Notes: generated by a model from the sequence alone, not told the origin. 64,000 bases of DNA from Rhodohalobacter sp. 614A (GCF_021462415.1 NZ_JAKEDS010000003.1:186001-250000); one strand, 5' to 3'; positions 27,082 to 36,129 are shown, numbered from the stretch's first letter. Numbers and translations: made by a program.

Positions 27082-28590
27082 ATGAAAAAAGTTTTTAGTA
27101 TTTCACTGGCCCTCCTTTTTCTCTCAACTTTACTCAGCTGTAAAGACAGTTCAACCGGCTCAGATGATGAAATTGAAGAAGCTCCCCAAGAAAAACAATT
27201 TGTGTGGGAAGCCATGAACTACTGGTATTACTGGCAGGAACAAGTGCCAAAGCTAAGTGATAATAAAAGCTTTTTTGAAAATGAACAGGATTACCACAAT
27301 TATTTGATGGATTTTAACCATCCCGAAGGTGTGTTCGAAGATTTACAATTCAATAAAGAAAATGGTTTTAGCGAGGCAGTATTAGCACAGTTTGGTGAAG
27401 ACGATTTTTCATTTTTTATAGATGATTATAAGGTATTTCTGGCCCAGCAACAGGGCGAGTCATACAATTTCGGATTTGAGTACGGTTTGGTTGGATTTGA
27501 AGGTGAAACTGAAATTTTCGGCTATGTTCAATATGTAATTCCTGATACACCGGCTGAAGCTGCCGGAATCGAACGGGGAGATGTATTTAGCCACATTAAC
27601 GGAACCCGATTAAACAGGAATAATTACGGAAACCTTCTTTCATCAAGCAGTCTTGAACTCGGTCTTGCCGATTACAATAACCGTGTCATCACCCCCAATG
27701 GAGAAACAAAAACCGTTCAGGCTGGGGATGTATTCGAAGATCCCATTTATATGTCAAAAGTGATTAACACCGGAGCAGCCAGTGTGGGTTATTTACTGTA
27801 CAATTCCTTTCAAAGAAATTCGCATCAGGACCTGAATGATGTGTTTGGGGAATTTAAATCCCAAGGAATTGACGAACTTGTTCTGGATCTTCGGTATAAC
27901 GGCGGTGGAGCTGTGACTACAAGCCAGCTACTGACATCTATGATTTCAGGCCTTGGAAGTTCAAATGAATTCGGACGCTACAGCTTTAATTCAAAACGGA
28001 ATCCCCTTTATCAGGAAGTAGTCAGCTTTTTAGACGAAGGCCCTATTTATGATTCTGAAGGGAACCTAACAGACGCGACCTTTCCGATCAACAAACTTTC
28101 ATTAGACCGCCTGTATGTTCTCACCAGTTACAGAACGGCCTCTGCAAGTGAATCGGTCATTAACAGCCTCCGGGCTTATATCGATGTGATTGTGATCGGC
28201 GATCAAACAGTTGGCAAAGATGATATTTCATTAACATTATTTGATTCTGATGTGCCATATCATGAGGGTGCAAATATCAATCCTACTCATAACTATGCAT
28301 TACAACCGATTGTGGGGAAATTGGTAAACAGAAATGGAGAATCTGAAGGTGAAGGCTTTTTGCCTGATTATGAAGTTATAGAATATGAATATCTGGAAAA
28401 TCTCCCTCCTTTAGGCGATGAAAATGAACCGTTATTAGGCACAGCGCTGACGGACATTAATGGTGGTATCATTGCAAAAACAGCTCAGACCCAATTCAGA
28501 AGAAAAGCCATCCAGTTTAGTACGGAAAATAACAGAGCGACTAATGGCATGTATATTTCTCCAGAAGATCTCAAAAAATTAAAAAAATAA
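27082..28590 (+). CDS. S41 family peptidase, lipoprotein
   Basis: This 502-residue secreted protease starts at the ATG at 27082, which gives a clean lipoprotein signal (MKKVFSISLALLFLSTLLSC). Reading further upstream would prepend 59 implausible residues. A PDZ-like segment (about 145-205, IPDTPAEAAGIERGD) precedes the S41 catalytic region with LVLDLRYNGGG. The Ser-Lys dyad lies in YRTASASES and in DQTVGKD. It resembles the tail-specific protease group of Bacteroidota whose first domain begins WEAMNYWYYW. The conserved GKG after the dyad lysine is GKD here, a small deviation. A fragment of a similar C-terminus follows at 28612. Confidence 0.88.
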   Translation: MKKVFSISLALLFLSTLLSCKDSSTGSDDEIEEAPQEKQFVWEAMNYWYYWQEQVPKLSDNKSFFENEQDYHNYLMDFNHPEGVFEDLQFNKENGFSEAVLAQFGEDDFSFFIDDYKVFLAQQQGESYNFGFEYGLVGFEGETEIFGYVQYVIPDTPAEAAGIERGDVFSHINGTRLNRNNYGNLLSSSSLELGLADYNNRVITPNGETKTVQAGDVFEDPIYMSKVINTGAASVGYLLYNSFQRNSHQDLNDVFGEFKSQGIDELVLDLRYNGGGAVTTSQLLTSMISGLGSSNEFGRYSFNSKRNPLYQEVVSFLDEGPIYDSEGNLTDATFPINKLSLDRLYVLTSYRTASASESVINSLRAYIDVIVIGDQTVGKDDISLTLFDSDVPYHEGANINPTHNYALQPIVGKLVNRNGESEGEGFLPDYEVIEYEYLENLPPLGDENEPLLGTALTDINGGIIAKTAQTQFRRKAIQFSTENNRATNGMYISPEDLKKLKK

Positions 28591-28611
28591 GTTTTCTTCC
28601 AATAGCATTAG

Positions 28612-28770
28612 TCCCTCTCTTTGGAACTCGAATTTCACCAAACGAAACCACACAATTTCCGGGGAGAAGCTTTCAAAGACAGCCGCGATTTGCGCAAGTA
28701 TGAAAAAGAGATGTATATCCTGCCAGAAGAGATAAAAAATCTCGGATTGAATGATGATTCCGCAGAGTAG
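28612..28770 (+). pseudogene. Remnant of the 3' end of a second S41-peptidase-like gene
   Basis: A short open stretch ending in TAG at 28768-28770 encodes FRGEAFKDSRDLRKYEKEMY followed by ILPEEIKNL. This aligns without gaps to the last residues of the S41 lipoprotein just upstream (FRRKAIQFS...MYISPEDLKKL): about 10 of 29 positions are identical. It has no start codon of its own and an in-frame stop immediately upstream (28609-28611). It looks like the surviving tail of a tandem duplicate whose body was deleted. Confidence 0.5.
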
Positions 28771-28798
28771 ATAAAGAGAATTCACTTGGCATAAATCA

Positions 28799-28847
28799 TC
28801 CTCCGTCTGCCCTTTTTATTCGGGTTTTATGTAATTTAAACGGAGGA
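28799..28847. other. 8-bp inverted repeat upstream of the ClbS/DfsB-like gene
   Basis: TCCTCCGT (28799-28806) and ACGGAGGA (28840-28847) can pair across a 33-base loop, 38 bases before the start codon at 28886. It could be a leader hairpin or an operator. No family is recognised. Confidence 0.3.
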
Positions 28848-28885
28848 GACGTTCTAATCACAACAAAATTGAGAGGGGTAGAACA

Positions 28886-29446
28886 ATGCCAAGGCCAAAG
28901 AACAAAGAGGAATTGTTGAAGCTCAGTCAAGAGAATTATCAAAAGCTAAATGATTACATCGATTCATTTTCTGACGAAGAAAAGCACGCTGATTTTCCCG
29001 AAGGTACGATGAATCGAAATATCCGTGATGTACTTGCCCACCTGCACGAATGGCACCTGATGTTTCTTGAATGGTACAGCGTTGGCATGCAACACAAGAA
29101 ACCGGATATGCCCGCCAAAGGATTCACCTGGAAAACCCTTCCTGAATTGAATAAGAAAATCTGGGAAAATTATAATACATCTGATTTGGAAAACATTCGG
29201 AAGGCGCTGGATAAATCATATCAAGAAATCCGGAAAATTGTTGAACACCATACAGATAATGAACTTTTTGAAAAGAAACATTATCGATGGACCGGCTCTA
29301 CATCTCTGGGAGCTTACCTTGTGTCAGCAACATCCAGCCATTACGACTGGGCCTATAAACTGATCAAAAAAGCAAAGAAATCCTCGGTTTGTGACGTAAA
29401 TGGACAAGGGGATTTATATCCCAAAGGTGCAATCTATGATGATTAG
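28886..29446 (+). CDS. ClbS/DfsB family four-helix-bundle protein
   Basis: This 186-residue protein of the DinB-like ClbS/DfsB (DUF1706) family has the signatures MPRPKNKEELL at the start, RDVLAHLHEWHLMFLEWY (about 48-65) and YRWTGSTSLGAYLVSATSSHYDWA (about 132-155). ClbS itself is a cyclopropane hydrolase that protects against colibactin, while most family members have unknown roles. The last 20 residues (VCDVNGQGDLYPKGAIYDD) are not part of the family and may be a read-on tail. An inverted repeat lies in the leader. Confidence 0.85.
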   Translation: MPRPKNKEELLKLSQENYQKLNDYIDSFSDEEKHADFPEGTMNRNIRDVLAHLHEWHLMFLEWYSVGMQHKKPDMPAKGFTWKTLPELNKKIWENYNTSDLENIRKALDKSYQEIRKIVEHHTDNELFEKKHYRWTGSTSLGAYLVSATSSHYDWAYKLIKKAKKSSVCDVNGQGDLYPKGAIYDD

Positions 29447-29506
29447 GAGATGTGTTTTTGAGTTTATTTTTCTTTATTGGTGGATAACAATAAACGATTT
29501 ATAAAT

Positions 29507-30424
29507 ATGAAAAAAATTACTCTGTCCCTGATCTTTCTTTTTGCTTTCAATATTTCATACGGCCAAAAAGTACTTCCGCTCTGGCCGGATGAGATTCCAA
29601 ATTCCCAACAAACGGACAAAACAGAAATCCACGAAATAAATGATATTCTCAGAATTGGACAAGTTCAGGTACCTACACTGGAGATTTACCTACCTACCAA
29701 GAGGCATTCTACAGGCCAGGCTGTTGTAATTTGTCCCGGAGGTGGATACAGGATTCTGGCATACGACTGGGAAGGAACGAACATCGCCAAATGGTTAAAC
29801 TCTAAAGGAATTGCTGCTTTTGTTTTGAAATACCGATTGCCAATATCAGGATCTGTGGTCACTCCACACCAGGCTCCATTGCAGGATGCAAAACGGGCTA
29901 TACGAACTGTTCGCGCAAATGCAGAAGAGTGGAATCTTTCAGAAAATAAAATTGGTGTGATGGGCTTCTCGGCCGGCGGACATCTGGCCTCTACCCTTGG
30001 CACACATTTTAACCGTGAAGAGACGATCGACGATAAAGATTCTATCGATACGATGAGTGCCCGGCCCGATTTTATGATTTTGGTTTATCCCGTGATTACA
30101 ATGAAGGAATCCTTTACACACCAGGGCTCCCTGAATAATTTACTGGGCGATAATCCTGACGACGAAATGATTGAATATTACTCCAATGAAACGCAGGTTA
30201 CAGAAGAGACTCCCCCAACGTTCCTTATTCATGCTTCCGACGATACCGCTGTACCTGTTCAAAACAGCCTGATGTTTTATAAAGCGTTGAATGAGAACGG
30301 AATTTCATCAGAGATGCATATCTATCCAGAAGGTGGACACGGATTTGCATTAGGTCTCGGCAAGGGACATCTGCAAGGCTGGACCGACCGGCTTTACGAT
30401 TGGTTGCAATATGTGGATAAGTAA
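29507..30424 (+). CDS. Secreted alpha/beta hydrolase (acetyl-esterase-like)
   Basis: This 305-residue exported hydrolase starts at the ATG at 29507, which gives a signal peptide (MKKITLSLIFLFAFNISYGQ). The oxyanion segment CPGGGYRILAYDWEG, the nucleophile elbow GFSAGGHLAS and the C-terminal aspartate/histidine (SDDTAVP and GGHGFALG) define a full triad. The pattern matches the BD-FAE/Axe1-like group found near xylan and pectin utilisation genes, so removing acetyl groups from glycans is a reasonable guess. No polysaccharide cluster is immediately adjacent. Confidence 0.85.
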   Translation: MKKITLSLIFLFAFNISYGQKVLPLWPDEIPNSQQTDKTEIHEINDILRIGQVQVPTLEIYLPTKRHSTGQAVVICPGGGYRILAYDWEGTNIAKWLNSKGIAAFVLKYRLPISGSVVTPHQAPLQDAKRAIRTVRANAEEWNLSENKIGVMGFSAGGHLASTLGTHFNREETIDDKDSIDTMSARPDFMILVYPVITMKESFTHQGSLNNLLGDNPDDEMIEYYSNETQVTEETPPTFLIHASDDTAVPVQNSLMFYKALNENGISSEMHIYPEGGHGFALGLGKGHLQGWTDRLYDWLQYVDK

Positions 30425-30560
30425 ACAGGTTGATTCACAAAGGTTTTGGATAGGTATCTGAGAATCATCGAGTGTATGTAGATAAGATATGCTCATGACA
30501 TGAATGATTGAGAATATAATATCAGAATAACAATCTGGCAGTACCTAAAAAATAGCATGT

Positions 30561-30902
30561 ATGAAATCTACAGTTTTAGCTTTGATTCTTTTTGTTGCCC
30601 CACTTCTTTTTTCAGCTTGCAGCACTACGAATGTAAAATCTTCAAAGGATGTTTTCCGTAATCAAATTGGTACGCTAAGTTGGAATGGACCACCCGCTGC
30701 TGATGGTGCCGGGATGCTTTTTATTGTTGATGAGGTGGAGTACGGCGCGCCGGGCGAACCGGATGACTACTCCGATTATCTGGACGAGGGAGAACATGAA
30801 GTGATAATTAAAGCCGATTTTAAGTTAACCGGAGAAGAAACAGTCAGGGGTTGGGGAGTTACATTCCCCGAGATTGAGTTTATTCGAATTAAGAAGTACT
30901 GA
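30561..30902 (+). CDS. Small lipoprotein, function unknown
   Basis: This 113-residue predicted lipoprotein has signal MKSTVLALILFVAPLLFSAC with lipobox LFSAC. The mature part (DEVEYGAPGEPDDYSDYLDEGEHEVIIKADF) is acidic and reads as a small beta-sandwich. No family is recognised. It stands alone downstream of the hydrolase. Confidence 0.6.
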   Translation: MKSTVLALILFVAPLLFSACSTTNVKSSKDVFRNQIGTLSWNGPPAADGAGMLFIVDEVEYGAPGEPDDYSDYLDEGEHEVIIKADFKLTGEETVRGWGVTFPEIEFIRIKKY

Positions 30903-30953
30903 TTGATGGGAATGGAAGCAGAACGTTCACAAAACAGAACTATGAAAAAAGAA

Positions 30954-30980
30954 GTCGTTGTGAGCAAAGCGAAGCAATCC
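30954..30980. repeat. Half-copy of the GTCATTGCGAG-type repeat
   Basis: GTCGTTGTGAGCAAAGCGAA and the following GCAATCC match one arm of the widespread intergenic repeat (GTCATTGCGAGC...GCGAAGCAATC). The second arm is missing. It lies in the 164-base gap after the small lipoprotein gene. Confidence 0.55.
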
Positions 30981-31066
30981 ATAGCTTGATCAACGGAAAA
31001 AATTACTAAACGTTATCCACTTCTTTCATCTCATTAGTAAGAATCTTCAGGGATTAAACCTTCTCT

Positions 31067-32200
31067 TTAAAGTGGAAGAACCAAACTTTCGTGAATGTAG
31101 GCTTTCATCTGCTGCTCAGTTTTTATGTGCCTCCAGTTTCCGGCGTGTCCGAGAACATGCAGAGTATCACCCCGGGTGGCTTCTCCTATTTTTAATCCAT
31201 CGAGAGATGCTGCTGTCCGCAAGTTGGCAACAGCTGAATTCACGACCAGTTGCCGTTGACCGGTTTCATCGGCCAGTTCTTGAATTTCTGGTAGCTCTCT
31301 CTCAAAAATAAATGGCATAGGATTAACCGCTCCGCCACGCCCATAGATACCAAAATGAAGGTGTGGAGGCGTCGTTCTGGCATTGCCCGTATTCCCGACA
31401 AATCCCAGCGTATCACCCACATCCACACTTCCTGAACCGGATACCGCTACACTGTCCAGGTGGGCATAGTAGAGAGATTTTCCGCCAAACAATTCCGTTC
31501 GCAGCCATACCTGCTTTCCGCCCAAACCGCGTTCTCCTGTATAACGAATGCGCCCGTTTGTCGCAGCAACAACGGGAGTGCCACGCGGAGCAAAGATATC
31601 AACGCCTTCATGTTGTCTTCGTCCTGCATCTCTCGGATCACCCCAAAAACTTCTGATTGCCGAATTGCTGTGTCCGGCTACTGGAAACAGGTATGACGGC
31701 TGAGTATACGCCCGCATGCGAAACGGGGTTTGAACATCAAGCGCCGGTTGAACCAGTATTTTATAGATACCCGTATCCTTCACTTCAAAACGGACCATTC
31801 TGTCATCCGGCCCATTTTGTTTTACGAGTTCATAGCTATTCAAACTGTCATCAGTCTGACGGAAAAAATCAACAAAGATCCGGGCATTCACAGAGTCTGC
31901 CGCCATTTCAAAATGAAATATTTCTCCATGCTCCAAATCTATTTCATAACTGTAAACATTGATCTCATTTCTTTGAAAGTGGCCGATTTCCCAATAGGGT
32001 GGCAAAATTTTAAGGCTATCCCCCAGACTCCTTTCATAAGCTCTTTGCCATTCATTGAATTGCGGATGATTCTCATTGAACTCCCGGGAGTAAACCTCTC
32101 TCGGTGAAGGCGGATTAATCAGGTCTTTAATCCTGGTACACGAGGAAACCAACAGAATCAAACCGAGAATTAATAGAAATAAGTAACGACTGGACAGCAT
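31067..32200 (-). CDS. M23 family metallopeptidase lipoprotein with C-terminal SH3 domain
   Basis: This 377-residue envelope peptidase starts at the ATG at 32200, giving MLSSRYLFLLILGLILLVSSC with a lipobox. A beta-sandwich domain (about 60-165) is followed by a LytM/M23 domain with the zinc ligands HEGVD, HLD and HLHFG (about 195-300), all present, so it should be an active endopeptidase. A bacterial SH3 domain (about 325-377, VANLRTAASLDGLKIG) follows. The domain order suggests cell-wall cross-link cleavage. Predicted outer-membrane or periplasmic location. Confidence 0.9.
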   Translation of the reverse strand: MLSSRYLFLLILGLILLVSSCTRIKDLINPPSPREVYSREFNENHPQFNEWQRAYERSLGDSLKILPPYWEIGHFQRNEINVYSYEIDLEHGEIFHFEMAADSVNARIFVDFFRQTDDSLNSYELVKQNGPDDRMVRFEVKDTGIYKILVQPALDVQTPFRMRAYTQPSYLFPVAGHSNSAIRSFWGDPRDAGRRQHEGVDIFAPRGTPVVAATNGRIRYTGERGLGGKQVWLRTELFGGKSLYYAHLDSVAVSGSGSVDVGDTLGFVGNTGNARTTPPHLHFGIYGRGGAVNPMPFIFERELPEIQELADETGQRQLVVNSAVANLRTAASLDGLKIGEATRGDTLHVLGHAGNWRHIKTEQQMKAYIHESLVLPL

Positions 32201-32324
32201 ACATAATGGGCCATAAGTTTCAGATATCCTATCCACTTAAATCCGAATGAAGCCTCTCTTGTTCCAATACATCCGTCAAAAAGCAGATCAATGAGATATG
32301 TGGTCATATTCGGAATGAACTGCA

Positions 32325-32849
32325 TCATTCATCCATTCGCTCATAGAAAATGCGCCAGTTCAATGTCCATGTCTCACCGCCATCTGTTGAGGACTCCCAA
32401 TCCCACGTCAAAGAACCATTTGTGATATCGTAGAAAACCATCCGCTGAGTGATTCTGCTGCCATCTTCACGTTCAGAAATTTCCGTTTGAAAGATCCGTT
32501 TCTCGCCGTCAACTTTACCGGTAAAATCGAAATAGCCGCCTTGGTTGTCGGCCCAGACCTGTTTCCATAGGTTCAGTCTTGGTTGATAAACAGAAATACT
32601 GGTGCCTTGAAATCCGGTATTCTGTCCTTCCAATATTCTAAAATTTTCCCGAATGACTGTACCATCTAAGATTCTTTCGATGTGATTTGTACCCTTACCC
32701 ATTCCATTGCCTTCCTCCCAGCTTACTTTCCATTTCCCCACCCAAAAATCAAAATATTCGGAGGGTTCACGATCATCCATTACGTTTTGAGAATGGCATT
32801 GTATCGATAAACCAAAACTTAAGGCGAGGAACAAAAATGTATATTTCAT
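32325..32849 (-). CDS. Exported protein of the DUF1579-like lipocalin type
   Basis: This 174-residue exported protein uses the ATG at 32849, which exposes a signal peptide (MKYTFLFLALSFGLSIQCHSQ). The mature part has the pattern YFDFWVGKWKVSWEEG...GTNHIERILDG...RLNLWKQVWADNQGGYFDFTG, which is common in periplasmic lipocalin-like proteins that bind small ligands. The ligand is unknown. Divergent from the trpF-like gene. Confidence 0.65.
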   Translation of the reverse strand: MKYTFLFLALSFGLSIQCHSQNVMDDREPSEYFDFWVGKWKVSWEEGNGMGKGTNHIERILDGTVIRENFRILEGQNTGFQGTSISVYQPRLNLWKQVWADNQGGYFDFTGKVDGEKRIFQTEISEREDGSRITQRMVFYDITNGSLTWDWESSTDGGETWTLNWRIFYERMDE

Positions 32850-32947
32850 AAGATCTCTTTTTGTGGATATCATAAAATGACAATTAGAAATGTAAATATT
32901 CATCACCTCAATCCGAATTGTTTGTGACGAAGACAATCTATTAAATC

Positions 32948-33598
32948 ATGAAACCCCGAATTAAAATCTGCTGTATTTCATCTGAGCATGAAGCTAAACT
33001 CGCAATCGATTTTGGGGCTTCTGCCATTGGGCTGGTAGGCAAAATGCCAAGCGGGCCCGGATGTATCGATGACCAAAACATCCGGCAGATCGCCGCCCAA
33101 GTACCTCCACCAATAGCTACTTTTCTTTTAACGAGCGAAACAGATGGTCCCTCAATCGTAAAACATCATTTGAGAACGGCTACAAATACCATCCAAATTG
33201 TGGATACACCAAAAAGAGGAACCCATGAATATCTGAAAGCCAATCTGCCAAATGTAAAACGTGTTCAGGTGATTCATGTACTTGATGAAACGTCTATTGA
33301 TACAGCCGCATCTTTCTTTGATGAAGCCGACGCCTTACTGCTGGACAGTGGGAACCCAAATTTGAAAATAAAAGAACTTGGCGGAACCGGCCGGGTCCAT
33401 AACTGGAAGGTCAGCCGTAAAATTGTAGACCAATCACCCATTCCTGTTTTTCTCGCCGGTGGTTTAAATCCGGAAAATATAAAAAATGCGGTTGATACCG
33501 TTCAGCCTTTTGGCGTGGATGTGTGTAGTGGAGTTCGCACAAACGGATCACTAGATCCACAAAAACTTGAAAAATTTATGGCGATGATAATGAAATAG
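32948..33598 (+). CDS. trpF: Phosphoribosylanthranilate isomerase-like TIM barrel (orphan TrpF)
   Basis: This 216-residue TIM barrel of the TrpF family (tryptophan biosynthesis step 3) has KICCISSEHEA at the start, with the general-base cysteine in place, the LLLDS aspartate strand, GGTGRVHNW and the C-terminal phosphate site (AGGLNPENI, GVDVCSGV). The normal loop near residue 30, which in TrpF reads like FYPKSPR and binds substrate, is replaced by GLVGKMPSGPG. The gene is alone, away from any trp genes. It may be a true TrpF with an altered loop or a paralog with a related substrate. Confidence 0.7.
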   Translation: MKPRIKICCISSEHEAKLAIDFGASAIGLVGKMPSGPGCIDDQNIRQIAAQVPPPIATFLLTSETDGPSIVKHHLRTATNTIQIVDTPKRGTHEYLKANLPNVKRVQVIHVLDETSIDTAASFFDEADALLLDSGNPNLKIKELGGTGRVHNWKVSRKIVDQSPIPVFLAGGLNPENIKNAVDTVQPFGVDVCSGVRTNGSLDPQKLEKFMAMIMK

Positions 33599-33833
33599 AT
33601 GCATATAAATTATCATTTCTCTAGCACTTAAATAATTAAGGTATGATCTATATTTATTTTATATAAAACACATCAACATATTGAGCAACAAATAATTAGA
33701 TCGTTATTCATTGTATTCATTCTAACTTAAATAAGTTAAGTTCTCCCTCCTTTTATGGTAATTGAGCCTACTTCAGTACATAAAATGATTCGATTAAATC
33801 TTTAATCAATAAATTACCAGACATACCCATTAC
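33599..33833. other. AT-rich intergenic stretch
   Basis: No gene is visible in these 235 bases. The only structure noted is a short AT-rich palindrome, AACTTA-AA-TAAGTT, at 33724-33737. It may contain the promoter of the small gene at 33834. Confidence 0.35.
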
Positions 33834-34088
33834 ATGAATCAAAAAACACGTAGCTTCTATCCTCTTGAAGTAAATGCTGATCAACAAAATGATGAGGAAA
33901 ACAATTTAGAAAACTTGGATTATTATGACTTCCGAAGAAATTTATTTCGGAACTTTTTGCAAGTATTGAAGTCCGCTACTCTATCTGTAAGAAGGATTTG
34001 TCAAAAGATTCAGAGCCCAAAAAAAGTGCTTAATGAATTTTATTTTTCAAAGAAAATAAGTATGATGAAGTGGGTTAAGAGAGCGTAA
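33834..34088 (+). CDS. Small hypothetical protein
   Basis: This 84-residue, basic, highly charged protein has the acidic middle DEENNLENLDYYDF and a basic C-terminal half (SATLSVRRICQKIQSPKK). It has no signal, membrane segment or recognised domain. Support for being real is modest: an ATG start, an open frame in AT-rich sequence, and a hairpin with a T-tract just after the stop. It could be a small regulator or a spurious frame. Confidence 0.35.
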   Translation: MNQKTRSFYPLEVNADQQNDEENNLENLDYYDFRRNLFRNFLQVLKSATLSVRRICQKIQSPKKVLNEFYFSKKISMMKWVKRA

Positions 34089-34091
34089 ATA

Positions 34092-34181
34092 ATCACTGAT
34101 CTCGTCATCACCAATCTGATTTATTTAACAGAAAGATACAGGTTGGCTGTATATACTCGGATGACAGTGATCTTCGTTTTT
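34092..34181 (+). terminator. Long-loop hairpin with T-tract after the small gene
   Basis: ATCACT (34092-34097) and GTCATC (34104-34109) pair with the contiguous GATGACAGTGAT (34160-34171), which is followed by CTTCGTTTTTT. The 50-base loop makes it a weak terminator candidate. Confidence 0.4.
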
Positions 34182-34319
34182 TATATGTAACATTTATTAA
34201 AGAAAACAATCTTATTCTTGGAAATAAGATCACGGTGGCTTAAAAAATTTTAATATATTTAGCGAAACACGTACGCCAGCTTTTTTATAAGATTTAGCAA
34301 GGTTCAAAGTCGATTCTAC

Positions 34320-35267
34320 ATGAAGCAGCAAACTATCTTGGTTATTGATGATGAGAAATCCACTCATGTATTGCTTAAGGCTATGCTCGGCAAAGACTTT
34401 AAGCTTATGTTCGCCGAGAATGCCCAAAGAGGAATTGACCTTATTGCTGAACACTCCATCAATCTTGTATTGCTCGATATTCAAATGCCGCAGCTTTCCG
34501 GTATAGAGCTTCTGGAATCGATTATGACCGACACTGCGCTCCGAAGTATCCCGGTTATGGTTATGACTGGAAAAGCGACCGAGGAATTAGAAATCAAAGC
34601 GAAAGAACTTGGAGCGGTAGACTTTGTGTCCAAGGAATTTGTCTTCTCCAATAAAGATGAGTTCATTCTCCGGCTGGAAGCAAACCTTCTCGAAGAAGGC
34701 AAGCAGTTTCATATGTCCACACGGTACAAGCAGGACTTTAAGATGATCATCAAGAAAATCATGACCGAGTCCATTCATGGTGATTTCTTTTCTGCCTGCC
34801 GCAAACTTGCCGTGGGACTGATGAATTCTTTTGATATTGATTACATATCATTCTGGAAAATTCAGAGCTCGAAGCCAAGCCTGATTCTCTCTATTGGCGA
34901 CCGACAGCCCGAGAATTTCGGCCCAAACGAATTGATGTCTGAGCGAGCTTTCCGCGATTTGGCCCGAACTAAACGGCCTTACATGACAAATAATCCACGT
35001 TCCGAGAAAAAAGGTGTCTTTGCGGATACATCCAAAGAGCTGGGATTGAGTTCAGAAATTGGCATTCCTCTCTTTAAAATTGATAAAGAAACCTTCACAA
35101 CGAATGGCATGGTTATCCCTGGAGAAACTCCACTGTTCGGGTTTGTTATCTTAAAAAGAAACCGGGTCTTCACGACGAAAGAATATAAATTGTTATCCCG
35201 TTTTGTAATTCAAACCGGTACCATTCTTTGGGGCCTTTATCAAAAATTGTACTCGAATAAGGCTTAA
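34320..35267 (+). CDS. Response regulator with C-terminal GAF-like domain
   Basis: This 315-residue cytoplasmic protein has an N-terminal receiver domain (residues 5-125) with acidic pocket Asp10-Asp11-Glu12, phospho-acceptor Asp53 and Lys104 in DFVSKEF. The rest (about 150-310) resembles a GAF sensor domain (SFDIDYISFWKIQ...ELGLSSEIGIPLF...FGFVILKRNRVF). It has no DNA-binding or enzymatic output domain, so it may relay to a partner by protein contact. No histidine kinase is adjacent, so its kinase must be elsewhere. The 5' region is AT-rich and 231 bases long. Confidence 0.82.
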   Translation: MKQQTILVIDDEKSTHVLLKAMLGKDFKLMFAENAQRGIDLIAEHSINLVLLDIQMPQLSGIELLESIMTDTALRSIPVMVMTGKATEELEIKAKELGAVDFVSKEFVFSNKDEFILRLEANLLEEGKQFHMSTRYKQDFKMIIKKIMTESIHGDFFSACRKLAVGLMNSFDIDYISFWKIQSSKPSLILSIGDRQPENFGPNELMSERAFRDLARTKRPYMTNNPRSEKKGVFADTSKELGLSSEIGIPLFKIDKETFTTNGMVIPGETPLFGFVILKRNRVFTTKEYKLLSRFVIQTGTILWGLYQKLYSNKA

Positions 35268-35400
35268 ACTTTTGACAAGAGAACTGTTTTCCAGACAGCG
35301 TTACCACTCCTCTCCCCTTTGAATACTCGCTAAGCTTTTTTTATTGGCAAATTTGAACGTACATTTCATGCAAATGGAGGCTTATAGGGAATAGGGATTG

Positions 35401-36129
35401 ATGAAGGCATTTCTGGTACCTGCAAATTTGGATGTGGTGGTTACTTCGTATGGAGGCGCCGGAACAACATTTTTTATGGAGTTTCTGTCACAATTCAGAA
35501 CTATTAATCACCTCCATGATACGGGAAACCTGAAGCACACCGCTTACCCTCCTGTTTCCATCAAACCGTCCCAGAAATTTATCTATTTGTTTGGTGATCC
35601 AATCCATGCGACCATTTCGTTGTTCAATAGAAATTTTCATCATTTACACTCCATCAAAATTCAACAGGGATCGAATATAAATTCTCCAATACCAGAATCC
35701 ATGACCCTTGAGGAATATGCAACCGAGGGCGTTGACAGGTTTGGTTTCTGTAACCATTTCTATAATTGGTATCGCAGCACGAGCTTGAATCCAATCCTGT
35801 TTATACGCTATGAAACACTTTATGAAAATCTGCCTGCTATTTTTGATTTCTTAGAACTGCCACAATCCGCTCTTGAAATGTTTCCCGAAAGGAAAGTGAG
35901 AAATTCTGTGGAAAAAGAAATCTCCAGCGAAACACTCCGTCAACTCGAAAATATGTATGGAAAGTTTCAAAATGAGCTTAGCAAAATTCCTGATATTGAA
36001 ATACGGAAGGGAAAAGAGACGAATATTTTAAAGAGATTTCTCCATTTTTCCAGGTTCTACGTCATTTATGGAATCTTCAAATCAAGAAGGAAAATGAAGC
36101 GTTTGTATGAGGAAAAGATCAAAAAATGA
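35401..36129 (+). CDS. Sulfotransferase-like protein
   Basis: This protein of 242 residues starts at the ATG at 35401. The N-terminal loop VVVTSYGGAGTTFFMEFLS (residues 12-30) resembles the 5'-phosphosulfate loop of PAPS-dependent sulfotransferases (consensus TYPKSGTTW). A 3'-phosphate site with serine or arginine is less clear (YLFGDPIHATISLFNR in its place). The YETLYENLPAIFDFLELP segment is common in sulfotransferases. It overlaps the following glycosyltransferase-like gene by four bases (ATGA). It may sulfate a glycan or lipid; acceptor unknown. Confidence 0.65.
   Translation: MKAFLVPANLDVVVTSYGGAGTTFFMEFLSQFRTINHLHDTGNLKHTAYPPVSIKPSQKFIYLFGDPIHATISLFNRNFHHLHSIKIQQGSNINSPIPESMTLEEYATEGVDRFGFCNHFYNWYRSTSLNPILFIRYETLYENLPAIFDFLELPQSALEMFPERKVRNSVEKEISSETLRQLENMYGKFQNELSKIPDIEIRKGKETNILKRFLHFSRFYVIYGIFKSRRKMKRLYEEKIKK

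Noticed and set aside
28579-28785. 68-codon frame on the - strand
   Set aside because: It is antisense to the S41 3' remnant, whose + strand translation makes better sense.
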